A DNA stretch of 43,195 bases from Lingula anatina. Its lineage: Eukaryota > Brachiopoda > Lingulata > Lingulida > Lingulidae. Below are positions 1 to 8,885 of this stretch, one piece after another (the first letter of the stretch is position 1; each line of letters begins with the position of its first letter). The stretch lies in assembly GCF_001039355.2 (NCBI RefSeq), contig NW_019774358.1, positions 179,416 to 222,610 of the forward strand, in the 5' to 3' direction. Both the position numbers and the translations under genes were made by a program. The notes under the pieces were generated by a model that was given only the letters and a program-made list of their open reading frames with translations, was not told where the DNA came from and ran no database searches.

Positions 1-290
1 TTCTTGTGTGACGTCCACGTGCATTCCACCCTCAGTAGTGGGAGACCATTGTGTGACGTCCACGTGCATTCCACCCTCAGTAGTGGGAGACTCTCGTGTG
101 ACGTGCACGTGCATTCCACCCTCAGTAGTGGGAGATTCTTGTGTGACGTCCACGTGCATTCCACCCTCAGTAGTGGGAGACCATTGTGTGACGTCCACGT
201 GCATTCCACCCTCAGTAGTGGGAGACTCTCGTGTGACGTCCACGTGCATTCCACCGTCAGTAGTGGGAGGCTCTTGTGTGATTCTCGCCC
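1..290. repeat. 45-bp tandem repeat with 135-bp higher-order period
   Basis: Six full 45-bp units (1-45, 46-90, 91-135, 136-180, 181-225, 226-270) and a partial seventh. The units follow an A-B-C-A-B-C order. The two A units are identical, the two B units are identical, and the two C units differ at three bases. On the minus strand each unit encodes 15 residues, so the period keeps frame. Each unit contains CACGTG and TGACGT, which are simply the codons for His-Val and Asp-Val-Thr in the minus frame. Confidence 0.95.
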
Positions 291-444
291 TCATTTCTTC
301 TTCATGAGAAGATAATTCTCTTCTGATTCTTACCGGTGTTATGTTGACTAAATCCATTGCCTTTTTGGTGCGTCTCTCAGATCGTCCCTCTTCTGTGGGC
401 TGATTTATCAACAGCACGCATAAAGTGAGGTGAAAAATCAACAT
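1..444 (-). CDS. Secreted tandem-repeat protein, 5' end (partial)
   Basis: The minus strand is open for 148 codons from an ATG at 444-442 to the window edge, with no stop. Residues 1-15 (MLIFHLTLCVLLINQ) look like a cleavable signal peptide. They are followed by an acidic and basic linker to about residue 55 with dibasic sites (RR, KK, IRR). Then comes a 15-residue unit, consensus SPTTEGGMHVDVTQE, repeated six times before the edge. The first unit is a diverged one starting PPTTDGG. The repeat has no internal dibasic sites, so a neuropeptide precursor is unlikely. The Thr/Pro-rich units could be O-glycosylated, as in mucins or matrix proteins, but I recognise no family. A TATAAA lies at 594-589, about 145 bases upstream of the ATG. 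The plus-strand frames through the repeat are also open, but only this frame has a credible start and signal peptide. The possible donor inside the linker (GTAAGA near 328) need not be used, because the frame stays open through it. Confidence 0.62.
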   Translation of the reverse strand, partial: MLIFHLTLCVLLINQPTEEGRSERRTKKAMDLVNITPVRIRRELSSHEEEMRARITQEPPTTDGGMHVDVTRESPTTEGGMHVDVTQWSPTTEGGMHVDVTQESPTTEGGMHVHVTRESPTTEGGMHVDVTQWSPTTEGGMHVDVTQE

Positions 445-588
445 ACTTCTAAAAATGTACCTCTCCATGCAGCAATTGCATATAGAAGTGTCACACACCA
501 GTGCCCGCTGATGTTTTATATCGCTCACGCCCTGTCTTGGCAGAGTTCATTCACATTTCGCTAACCAATAGATGAAGACCTTCATTGA

Positions 589-594
589 TTTATA
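589..594 (-). promoter_or_regulatory. TATA-like box upstream of the secreted repeat gene
   Basis: The minus strand reads TATAAA about 145 bases upstream of the ATG of the secreted repeat protein. The position fits a core promoter with a 5' UTR of roughly 115 bases. It is only a six-base match in AT-rich DNA. Confidence 0.25.
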
Positions 595-599
595 CCATA

Positions 600-1670
600 A
601 CATACATGGTGTAATCACCCTACAGCCTTAGACGACTACATATAATGGTACATATTCATGTATATTTGGGTAACTTATAAAATTACAAACCAATAATATT
701 TACGCTGAGATAATATGTGAAAAGGCACTACATAATAAAATTAGAGAGAATGTGTTAATTATGGAGGTGATGCATTTCCATTTGTCGTTCGAATCTTTGC
801 ATCCTATCCCAAGTTATTTGAGTGCAAAAGCGCTAATTGCAGGCTTGACAGTATGAAGTTTCAGAGTCGTTTTAGGACTTGTAACCCTATAGATCAGTCA
901 CGCCAAAGGGAATAAATATTTGCTTACAATCGTCTTCGTGAGATTTGTTTTTGACGTAGATCTCACATTAATACAGAATTGGATATCATTAGTATTGTTC
1001 ATACTTGTCATCCAAGTCTACCAGATGAAGGAAATTTAACAGGATCTGAGATGTTTTTGCGGACTGACCCTGCTTGACTGCAATACGTGACGCCAAGCCG
1101 TCCGGAAAAACAAAACAGACTCGATTGAATTTGAAATATGATTATTTGAATATCATCGTCAAACGTTAATAATGAATTTTCCAACGTAATTTTAGAACGT
1201 GCACATAATAGAGAAAAGGCATACAGTCACGTCATGAGAATGTAGCACAAAACTTCACCAGATGTGACAGGTTTTCTTAACAGTCAAGCCCACAACTTAT
1301 GTAAGATAAACTGCACACTACACAAATACATTGACATGCATCGAACCTTCTTTCACACAATAATTTAACTTTCCTTTTGTTTACCAATAATATCTGTTAA
1401 TTTGTAGACCCCATAACAAAGAGTGTCAGTTGTTCTGGCTTAAAAATACAATCTTTATATTATTATTCATTAAAACACTATAATTTTCTCTATAACAAAA
1501 GAAAAATTAACTTGATTCGGAACATATTATGCATCTGCTTTATCTGCTTGCTTTGTAACAGTCTTTTCTCACTTCAAGGCATATTTTACAATACATGTAT
1601 ATGTTTTAACATGATGTTACACTAAATAAATACTTAGTTAACCGAGAGACCGAGCTATTTTACTGACTGA
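600..1670. other. AT-rich intergenic DNA, nothing recognised
   Basis: No long reading frame, tandem repeat or RNA-like structure is visible. It should hold the upstream region of the minus-strand secreted repeat gene. Confidence 0.5.
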
Positions 1671-1671
1671 A

Positions 1672-2664
1672 ATGACCAAGTGGGGTCATCTATGACCCCA
1701 TTGTTCTCTGTACAGGGATCCTTATTTTAAAAGGCTGGATGGGGGTTTATCACATCTATACAACTCCCAGCATTTAAAACAGGTATTTTATAATGATATA
1801 ATGTCATAAGTATTTGGTAAAATATACTTTTATTGCAAGAAATAACCAAGCACAGATTTTAAGAACGACATTACAACATTATTTATTTAGACAGCCCTTG
1901 TTAGTTCCCACTTGCAAAAATATTTTTCTTTTTTTGCCACACTAAATGAAAATGCACATCATAGAAAATCAATTTAAGGAAAAAAATTGACTTATGTTGA
2001 ACTAGCATCCTGCTAACATCAATAAAATTAATAAGCTGACTTGCTGACTAGGGAATACGCTAATCCTGGTAAGGAAGTCATCCTATTCAGAATACATTCA
2101 ATCTACCTATGTTACTGCCACACCTGTGTATAAAACAAAAACCAAACATACATCTTGTTTGTATATGTGTTTTATGATATCGACAAAATTCTTTACTGAA
2201 ATACTTGAAAATTGTAACAGTCAAAATGAGAGACCCAGTTATGAAAACAAGTTCCAACAAAGCTATTGAAATTAGATACAGCGATGTACTATTAGTATCA
2301 TTTCAAGCATAATCTTCCCAAAGCACTTGTTTGTGGCTATGTTCTGGGAACACTGGCTGGTTGCATGAAGCACATGGTGCATTGCAATACAATACAAAGT
2401 ACAGATAAGAAGTGGAACATTTGAATAACACTTAAAAACCAATGTTTAAAAACCAACGCTTCTCCTCGGGGTCATAAATGACCCCACAAGAGTTTGTCAT
2501 GTATACGCCACACTAATTGGTTGATCCCTGCAAAAAAACTGTGGAAGTGTGTAGGATTAGTAGATTGACAAACTCATACTAGGAAAGAAAATTCGGATAA
2601 AAAATAAAGAGATGGCACATTAAATCATATGGCTGGGGTCGTAAATGACCCCACACGGTCACTT
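1672..2664. mobile_element. Possible non-autonomous DNA transposon with GGGGTCA/TGACCCC ends
   Basis: The left end (about 1672-1697) and the reverse complement of the right end (about 2636-2664) share the pattern TGACC, three variable bases, TGGGGTCAT, then GACCCCA. Each end contains a near-perfect palindrome, GGGGTC...GACCCC. A third palindrome lies at about 2466-2484. The last 150 bases recur inverted at 20.8-21.1 kb, so this is a dispersed repeat. There is no transposase frame between the ends. Target-site duplications are not clear and the superfamily is not recognised. Confidence 0.45.
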
Positions 2665-2768
2665 GAGGGTTATTGAGTATAAATATTTATACTCATTAAC
2701 TGAGTACTTATTTAGTGTAACATTATCACCGATAATAGTTACCTGCGAATTTCTTCTAAACTCAGAAA

Positions 2769-3158
2769 TTATTTTCTCAATTTTCCAACATTTAATTGCA
2801 AATAATGTTCATCACACCGTTTGCTAACACACTGAACATTATTTCTACCTGTATATGTTGACCCATTTTCAATTATGTCTAAGAGAACAGTATCATCAGC
2901 ACATTTACTATTTTCTTCAATTTCATTGCAACTTGTCATACAATTTAAATATAAAATGGAGAAAACTGCAGATAATGCATCATCTTGGGGGGGGGGGGCG
3001 CTAGAATTTATGATAATATTGGCAAACAATTCGTGTGCAGTTTTAACATATTGACTTCTCTCTGTAAGGAAATCTAATATCCATAAACGATATGTTGCTG
3101 GTACATTATATTGACGAAGTTGATCTATTACATGTATGATGGTTGCGTTGACAAGCAT
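2769..3158 (-). pseudogene. Non-LTR retrotransposon reverse transcriptase fragment
   Basis: A 129-codon stretch carries reverse-transcriptase landmarks in the order seen in LINE-type elements. First is an 'LSAVFSILYLN' segment, like the VLSP-LF..Y region. Next is CADDTVLL, the (F/Y)ADD active-site motif with its first residue changed to Cys. Last is CDEHYLQLNVGK, like the conserved W-C-x-x-x-x-L-x-L-N-x-x-K segment. A proline-rich insertion and a G run at about 2988-2997 interrupt it. There is no endonuclease domain or 3' tail nearby, so it is a short dead remnant. The clade cannot be decided from this length. Confidence 0.6.
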
Positions 3159-3729
3159 AACAACTTTTTATGCAAGGTTTGGAAATGCAAATTTATTCAG
3201 CGAACATTGTATAGTAATTACCCAACTAAAGGCTTAAGTGGAGACTTCAGGTGAGAATATTTTTATTGCCATAAATGACGTGAGTAAAGTTCTGAGTAAC
3301 AGTGATATGAAGAAACCATGGGGACAGATAAGATTCATGACGGTCGAGAAATAAGGTGAGTAAAGTTCACCCAGTGCATCACACCATTCTGCCTGTTAAG
3401 CTGTTCAATAGCGGATGCAGGGTCCACAAATATTGAAGGGCATATGAAATGTAAATGTAAATATACGCGATATGTAATTGCGTTGTTTATACCTTGTTCG
3501 CTATGGAGCCACTTATTTATTTCTTTACTATAACCTGCACATGTATTAGTAACAGGGTAGACCAAAAACTCATGTACACTGACAATGTAACTGCAAAATA
3601 CGGTCATCGAACCATTGAGACTGGTACACGCTCGTATAATTAGGGTGTAAATTGTGCACGCTTTCTTTCTATAAGGCTTTCATTCAGTCTGGGCGTTTGA
3701 TAGTGCCTTTTTGCTACATTCAGTCAAAC
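3159..3729. other. Intergenic DNA, nothing recognised
   Basis: Only short unsupported frames occur here, including one of 90 codons at 3335-3607 on the minus strand with no recognisable motif. The right end abuts the DIRS element. Confidence 0.4.
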
Positions 3730-3838
3730 TTAAAAAATTAAACGAGACTTACCCAAGTTGAAGTTTGATTGTAATTCTACTGCCTTATCAGGATCATGAG
3801 AGATTAAGCGAGATTGCGTAGTGATACCAAAAGTCAAT
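3730..3838 (-). repeat. DIRS 3' inverted terminal repeat plus 3' extension
   Basis: 3773-3838 is the inverted partner of the 5' terminal repeat. 3730-3772 is an extra segment present only at this end, like the right-end extension of DIRS1. The stretch 3730-3810 is an exact 81-base inverted copy of 3935-4015, so this terminus can pair fully with the internal complementary region. Confidence 0.9.
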
Positions 3839-3934
3839 TTTCACAGACCGAAAATGGCCACTCAGATACACTATTTAGTAAAACGTTTTGTAACATTACC
3901 TCTTAAATGGGAGGGGTTTACCATATAGGGTGGG

Positions 3935-4055
3935 CGCTTAATCTCTCATGATCCTGATAAGGCAGTAGAATTACAATCAAACTTCAACTTGGGTAAGTCT
4001 CGTTTAATTTTTTAATTCTACTGCCAATCAGGATCACACGAGATTAGGCGAGATT
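3935..4055 (-). repeat. DIRS internal complementary region
   Basis: This 121-base segment is the complement of the two element ends fused head to tail. 3935-4015 pairs with the 3' end including its extension, and 4014-4055 pairs with the 5' end. The two halves share only the AA at 4014-4015. In the accepted DIRS model this region templates and aligns the cDNA ends to form a circle, so it records the junction. No mismatch was seen in either half. Confidence 0.92.
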
Positions 4056-4193
4056 TCAAAGCCTGAGTGGACATTGAGGATATTTCCCAAAAAAAAAAAA
4101 AATAACGACAAATAACAAGTGTTGTTTAAACATTTATGAACAAACAGAACAAATTGTGCACATCATGTCTGCATTAGACTCATGCAAAATCTA

Positions 4194-5522
4194 TCAACTA
4201 CAAAAAAGAAAACAAAACCCTTTAACCTTACTTAAGCATGTTATTCTTTGCAGTCCACATTTATCATGTACCTTATCATGTACAATATAATGAGACCTAC
4301 TCGCCCCCTCCTTTTTCCATTTCAACAAACCGGAGGCATAATCACAACTGTCACTTACAGGTTTCTGATAAAATTTCCTAAAAGTACAAGAACTGCAGCT
4401 TGCAGCTTTCATCACAGAAGCTAAAGGTACACCAGCAAAAAATGCCCTACTGCTCGATGCTGCTCTAGTACTGTGTGGCTTGTATAATTTTGTGTTTATG
4501 CCTGCTTGAGCCATTACAGTTTTGACCCATCTACTAATTGTTTGTTTAGTAACAGGTTTATGTGGCTTTAAGTAGCTAAGAAACAACTGAGTGCTATCTA
4601 AACCAACTCTACAATCTTTAGTTCTAACTAAATATTCTCTTAAAGTATGAACAGCACATAAAGAATCATTATCCCTAAATCTAGGCAGCATCAACACTGG
4701 TTGTTCTCTCCCAGGTTTTGTCTGTTTTACTAATTGATCTATGACAAACTGCACACCACTGTGCAAAACCCTTATCTGTCTTAAATTCAGCAGGTGAATA
4801 GACTGACATCGTTGTCCAGTTATCAATGCAAGTAACATTACCAATTTTAGTGTTAACTTTTTTAAACTAAGTTCTTCTACAGGTGATTGTCTCTCAATGT
4901 AATCAAGTACAATATCAACATTCCATGTACACTGGTACCTAGGTAGTGCTGGTCTAGTCTGAAACACAGCTCTAATGAACCTTTTCACTAAAGGGTGTGA
5001 GCCTAGGGAAAAATCTCCATTTAATGTAATAAATGTGGCTAGAGCTGAGCGTGCTGTGTTTATAGCACTGTACTGTAATCCAGAGTCATAAAGTTGAGTG
5101 AAAAATTCTAAAATTTCTGGCATATTTGGTTGTAAGTAATTGAAATGTCTTTCAGTACAAAAGGCAATCCATTTGTTAATATATGTTTGGTATTGTTTTT
5201 TGGTCCCTGAACGCCATGAACACATGATAATTTCCTGAGTTCTGTCTGATAATCCTTCCCTTTGTAAGTTTTCCCTGATAAGTGACAAACCACCAATTGC
5301 ATTTTTCTCCAAAGAGGGTGGACTTGGTGGAGGCTGTGTGGCAGATGTAACAGGTTCTGTCGCCGTGGTAGGAGCACTGGTGGCTGCACCAACAAATGCA
5401 GGAGCTGTGTATACCATGTCTGCGTGGGCCAGTCTGGAGCTACCAGGAGTACATCTGCCTGGTCTTGCACTATCTTCTGAAGCACACTCTGTAGAATACT
5501 GAAAGGTGGAAAAGCATAACAA
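4194..5522 (-). CDS. DIRS tyrosine recombinase (YR) frame
   Basis: The frame is open for 442 codons. The catalytic set of a phage-integrase-type tyrosine recombinase is visible: Arg238 in TGQRCQ, His350 and Arg353 in the H-x-x-R motif (HSTRAA), and the nucleophile Tyr385 in RKFYQ. An N-terminal SAM-like DNA-binding region runs from about residue 95 to 200 (from SWRSGTKKQYQ). The enzyme would insert the circular cDNA without target duplication. The upstream frame begins with TTG; the first ATG is at residue 36. Residues before about 75 overlap the RT/RNase H frame, so expression may depend on a frameshift or internal initiation. No interruption is seen within the catalytic domain. Confidence 0.85.
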   Translation of the reverse strand: MLCFSTFQYSTECASEDSARPGRCTPGSSRLAHADMVYTAPAFVGAATSAPTTATEPVTSATQPPPSPPSLEKNAIGGLSLIRENLQREGLSDRTQEIIMCSWRSGTKKQYQTYINKWIAFCTERHFNYLQPNMPEILEFFTQLYDSGLQYSAINTARSALATFITLNGDFSLGSHPLVKRFIRAVFQTRPALPRYQCTWNVDIVLDYIERQSPVEELSLKKLTLKLVMLLALITGQRCQSIHLLNLRQIRVLHSGVQFVIDQLVKQTKPGREQPVLMLPRFRDNDSLCAVHTLREYLVRTKDCRVGLDSTQLFLSYLKPHKPVTKQTISRWVKTVMAQAGINTKLYKPHSTRAASSSRAFFAGVPLASVMKAASCSSCTFRKFYQKPVSDSCDYASGLLKWKKEGASRSHYIVHDKVHDKCGLQRITCLSKVKGFCFLFCS

Positions 5523-6610
5523 AGGTTATAGTTATTCCAGTCATGAACAAAAGCATCAGTCCCTACAGATAAAGGATCAGCTCTCCATGAGAAAAAAGTG
5601 TCAACTTGGAATGAAAGCCGGCAAGCAAACAAGTCAACTTCTGGTACTGCAAAATGTTTACATATATTACTGAACACTTTTTTATGCAAAGTCCATTCAG
5701 TGCGGTCATTGAACTTGCGTGATTCCCTGTCTGCCTGTGTGTTTTCTACTCCGGGAATGTGAGTAGCACTGAGCCAAATATTCTTAGATATGCACCACTG
5801 CCATATAGTTTTTGCGATATGATTACACTGTACAGAATGGGTGCCACCCATGTTTTTGAGGTACGCCACTGCTGTTGAATTGTCTATTTCTATCAAAATG
5901 TGACAGTTTTTTAGACGTCCACATAATGACTGTAACCCAAGAAAAACGGCTTTCAGTTCTAGAAAGTTAATATGCTCATTCCTTTCAGTTTCAATCCAGC
6001 GCCCCTCTGTTGTCTTATCTCTCATGGCAGCGCCCCAGCCTGCTAAAGAAGCGTCAGTTCGGAGAGTGGTCACTGGATTGCCATGAGAAATTTTCCTTGG
6101 AAAGAGAGCCATGTCAAACCACCATTTAATGTCATCAACAGACGACTGAGAAAGGGATACCAGGGCATCAAAATTACCTATAGACATTTTAAGCGCAGCT
6201 ATTTTTTCAATTTCCAAACTTTTGTAATGAAGTTCACCATATTCCACACCTGGCAGACAGGAAACCATTGTGCCTATTAACTGAGCTACCTCTTGTATAG
6301 AACAGTTTCCTTGAGAGTTCTTTTTAATGATCTTATTACCAAGTGTCACCATGTTACATTGCTTTTCTTCATTGACTGTCACATGCATGTTTTTTGAGTC
6401 CAAGATAAAACCTAAATGTTCTATGTTCTGAGCAGGGGTAAATTTAGACTTTTCTTGATGTACAATAAATCCAAGACTTTCCAACAATTCCATGGTATTT
6501 TGCACACTTTCTTGACACCCAGTATATGTACTAGATTGCAAATACAAATCATCTAAATAACAGGAGACAATATGCCCAGCTTTCCTAAGTGTGGCCAGCA
6601 CAGGTTTCAT
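5108..6610 (-). CDS. DIRS reverse transcriptase C-terminal half, RNase H and DIRS-specific domain
   Basis: The 500-codon frame opens in the RT palm with the YLDD active-site motif at about residue 18. The RT connection follows (about 60-160). Then comes an RNase H domain of DIRS1 type (about 185-305), with TDAS, an LELKA motif and a late D in a HIPGVENTQAD context. The next region (about 325-400, from VPEVDLFACRL to VAPDWPTQ) is the one typically found after RNase H in DIRS elements, where a methyltransferase-like domain is described. The C-terminal end overlaps the recombinase frame. The N-terminal half of the RT is in another frame upstream, so this is not an intact polymerase gene as assembled. 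Confidence 0.82.
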   Translation of the reverse strand: MKPVLATLRKAGHIVSCYLDDLYLQSSTYTGCQESVQNTMELLESLGFIVHQEKSKFTPAQNIEHLGFILDSKNMHVTVNEEKQCNMVTLGNKIIKKNSQGNCSIQEVAQLIGTMVSCLPGVEYGELHYKSLEIEKIAALKMSIGNFDALVSLSQSSVDDIKWWFDMALFPRKISHGNPVTTLRTDASLAGWGAAMRDKTTEGRWIETERNEHINFLELKAVFLGLQSLCGRLKNCHILIEIDNSTAVAYLKNMGGTHSVQCNHIAKTIWQWCISKNIWLSATHIPGVENTQADRESRKFNDRTEWTLHKKVFSNICKHFAVPEVDLFACRLSFQVDTFFSWRADPLSVGTDAFVHDWNNYNLCYAFPPFSILQSVLQKIVQDQADVLLVAPDWPTQTWYTQLLHLLVQPPVLLPRRQNLLHLPHSLHQVHPLWRKMQLVVCHLSGKTYKGKDYQTELRKLSCVHGVQGPKNNTKHILTNGLPFVLKDISITYNQICQKF

Positions 6611-6670
6611 TAACTTGGTAAAGACAGGCCATTCGGGAGAGCTGTATACTGGTAGAGTTTATCATTCCAC

Positions 6671-7279
6671 CTAAATCTTAGGTATTTTTTGGAAAGATGG
6701 GTCAACAGGTACAGAGTAGTATGCATCACGCAGATCCAATGATGCCATATAGCAATTTTTTGTCATGCTGTTAATGCAACTATGTACAGTTTCCATCTTA
6801 AAGTGATGATAAGCTATGACCAGATTGAGTTTTTTCAAATTAAGGATCATCCTAAAAGTCCCATCTTTCTTTGGTCTCAAAAATACTGTTGATATAAACT
6901 GGCCTGGCTCATCTTGGCATTCAATGAGAACTCCTTTAGAGAGCAATTTATCAACCTCTGAATTAATGGCCTCAGTTTCTACTCTATTGAATGTGAGTGA
7001 TTTAGGTTCAGAGATTTGAGCAGGTGTTTCAAGAAATTCAAATGTGCAACCCTCTACAAAAGCCAAGATAGTTTTATCACTAGTTAGTTGTTTCCATTCA
7101 TGGAGAAAATGTTGGATATTCCCAGCAATCTTGCTACACTCTGTGACAGTCACTGAAGTGATATGAGCATACTTAACTTTACTCACATTTATTTTTTGTT
7201 GTTGCTGGTGTATGGCCTCTGGTTTTGGCTGTTGTAACCTGGACGGTTGTTGAACACGCGTGGAGCTGTCTTTTTCCAA
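6671..7279 (-). pseudogene. DIRS reverse transcriptase N-terminal half, out of frame
   Basis: The frame carries the RT fingers and the first catalytic Asp. Visible parts are a FLRPKKDGTFRMILNLKKLN segment and, near the end, a SLDLRDAYYSVPV segment. It stops at 6671 because of a single extra A in a run of six A's (complement of about 6676-6681). The short stretch between 6670 and 6611 holds the conserved ALPNGLS segment in a second frame. A further lesion, probably a deletion of about a dozen bases, follows just before the YLDD-bearing frame. It overlaps the end of the gag-like frame by about 90 bases. The A-run change could be an assembly error; the second lesion is harder to explain that way. 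Confidence 0.75.
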
Positions 7280-8628
7280 GCCACATTGGCTCGCCCCCGG
7301 CCTAAAAAAGGCCTTGTGCTGTTTGATGATTGGCCATACTTGAAATGAGAGTAAGCAGCCTGAAAAGGATGGAAACGCCGTGTTCCTCTACCACGCAAGC
7401 TGGACTTTGTCACTTTTAAAGCAAGTTTCTTGGTTTCATGTGATTCCTTTACATTTTTGCTCAGGTCATCACCGAACAGTTCTTGTGAAACAGGATTGCT
7501 TGGAGCGCACAGGGATTTCATAACCTCTGAATTGAGTTCTGGTCTGATAAGTTCTCTCCTCCTCATGTTTATGTCATGGGCAACAGAGGTAATAAGGGCT
7601 AAACCGCTTGTTAAACCTGGGAGGACTGTTTCAGCTTTTAATGGTGATTCACACGACTTGCTTTGCAGGGAGATTAGCAGCTGGTTAGTCAGTTCTACAA
7701 AAGGTGTCAAACCACTGTACAGAGTTGATAACATATTCTGATATTTCAAGTCTCTATGTTTGGTTTCAGTTTTGAGATCATACCAAATTTCAGAATTTAC
7801 CTTTGATGGTGTCATAGTTTTGCAGTTTTCTGGTCTATTGAACTGTTTTGCCCTTGTTGCCACTTTATCATCACTCATTCCGTGGTAGCCAACATTGTTT
7901 AAAATTTCAGCTAGTTTATCCAGCACTGGAGGACCACAATTGTCCGTTTTCATGAGATCATTGGAAAGTTCATTAAGAACATCATCTGCCTGTTTTTGAT
8001 CACTTGTTGCATTGGCACAAGAAATGGGCTTACTAGTACTACAGTCAGCATGGCTTTCTGCATCTGAGTCGTTTTCTAGCTGTATATGACATACCTCTGG
8101 CTCCAATTCACCTTCTTCCATTGGCTCAGTATCTTGAGCTTCAAGCATAGTTTTGAAATCTTTCAGCTCCTTTATGACTGGAGCAAGACCGGTCATCATA
8201 TCTGTCAACTGACCCATTTGTTCTCGCAGTGCAACGATATCACGACGACTAGCAGAATCTTCTTTCTGTGATTTGCGTGAACTAGATGTGGAAGAAGTAG
8301 AGGAATGGTGCTTACCATCCTGATTGTGCTTTTGCTTAGAACTGTGTGGGCTAGGCCCATCAGTTGAGCTGTCTCCTTTGACAGCCTTGCGAGCATGCGG
8401 GCGAGCACCAGTGTCGGCATTTTGTTCATTTGTTGTTTCATGTGTGCTTATTTTCCGACTGTTCGCTATTTCAGAGGCAGGTTTTGTTGCACTTGACGAT
8501 GCCGGTGGCATCTTAACATAGCCCACTTGTTTCAGTTGCAACTGTTCCTCAACAGGCTTTACCAAAGTATCCATATCCGACAAAATAGCGGATGTTAAGT
8601 CTGAACATTTTACTGTCTCAACAGCCAT
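7189..8628 (-). CDS. DIRS ORF1 (gag-like)
   Basis: An ATG at 8628 opens 479 codons close to the 5' terminal repeat. The product is hydrophilic. It has a Ser/Lys-rich stretch (about 85-125), a short heptad-like region around 128-165 (IVALREQMGQLTDMMTGL) and a basic, Arg/Gly/Asn-rich C terminus (GRGTRRFHPFQ, GRGRANVAWKK) suited to RNA binding. No CCHC zinc knuckle is visible, which is usual for DIRS ORF1. The role in particle formation is inferred from position and composition. Confidence 0.75.
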   Translation of the reverse strand: MAVETVKCSDLTSAILSDMDTLVKPVEEQLQLKQVGYVKMPPASSSATKPASEIANSRKISTHETTNEQNADTGARPHARKAVKGDSSTDGPSPHSSKQKHNQDGKHHSSTSSTSSSRKSQKEDSASRRDIVALREQMGQLTDMMTGLAPVIKELKDFKTMLEAQDTEPMEEGELEPEVCHIQLENDSDAESHADCSTSKPISCANATSDQKQADDVLNELSNDLMKTDNCGPPVLDKLAEILNNVGYHGMSDDKVATRAKQFNRPENCKTMTPSKVNSEIWYDLKTETKHRDLKYQNMLSTLYSGLTPFVELTNQLLISLQSKSCESPLKAETVLPGLTSGLALITSVAHDINMRRRELIRPELNSEVMKSLCAPSNPVSQELFGDDLSKNVKESHETKKLALKVTKSSLRGRGTRRFHPFQAAYSHFKYGQSSNSTRPFLGRGRANVAWKKTAPRVFNNRPGYNSQNQRPYTSNNKK

Positions 8629-8820
8629 AGTTCAGTTGGCGATATTCCGTGCACGCATGCACTGGAGCCGTTCAGTTATCGTATTAAAACGTTTAGTACC
8701 ACTTGTTGTACTGCACGCATGCAATACTGGCACACTAAGCACAAACTAATCTTCAATTTTTCGTAAAACCTCTTCGTCCTGTGAAAAATCCTTCTGACTC
8801 GAAAAATAGGTCAACTACGC

Positions 8821-8885
8821 ATTGACTTTTGGTATCACTACGCAATCTCGCCTAATCTCGTGTGATCCTGATTGGCAGTAGAATT
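8821..8885 (-). repeat. DIRS 5' inverted terminal repeat
   Basis: Read on the minus strand it begins AATTCTACTGCC. It matches the 3' terminal repeat (3773-3838, plus strand) over about 65 bases with one single-base indel and roughly five mismatches. Its outer 42 bases (8885-8844) are the exact reverse complement of 4014-4055 in the internal complementary region. Confidence 0.9.

Larger units (their letters stand above)
3730..8885 (-). mobile_element. DIRS-type tyrosine-recombinase retrotransposon, structurally complete
   Basis: The element lies on the minus strand and spans about 5.16 kb. In order it has a 5' inverted terminal repeat (8885-8821), a gag-like frame, an RT/RNase H frame, an overlapping tyrosine-recombinase frame, an internal complementary region (4055-3935), a 3' inverted terminal repeat (3838-3773) and a 3' extension (3772-3730). 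This is the canonical DIRS layout. It differs from LTR retrotransposons, which use a DDE integrase and direct repeats. No target-site duplication is visible, as expected for recombinase-mediated integration of a circular intermediate. The internal arms match the ends without a mismatch, so the insertion looks recent, although the RT frame is interrupted near 6605-6680. Confidence 0.93.

Noticed and set aside
1-270. E-box/CRE arrays (CACGTG and TGACGT in each unit)
   Set aside because: Both motifs are explained by the codons of the minus-strand repeat.
1-290. CRISPR-like array
   Set aside because: The units are contiguous 45-bp tandem copies with no unique spacers, in eukaryotic DNA, and they form an open reading frame.
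4-315. Plus-strand repeat proteins of about 100 residues in two frames
   Set aside because: A period divisible by three keeps several frames open. These lack a real start (one begins at TTG), have no signal peptide, and are shadows of the minus-strand frame.
3731-4015. Independent foldback MITE (81-bp perfect arms)
   Set aside because: The arms are the 3' end and the internal complementary region of the DIRS element, as shown by the matching 42 bases at the 5' end.
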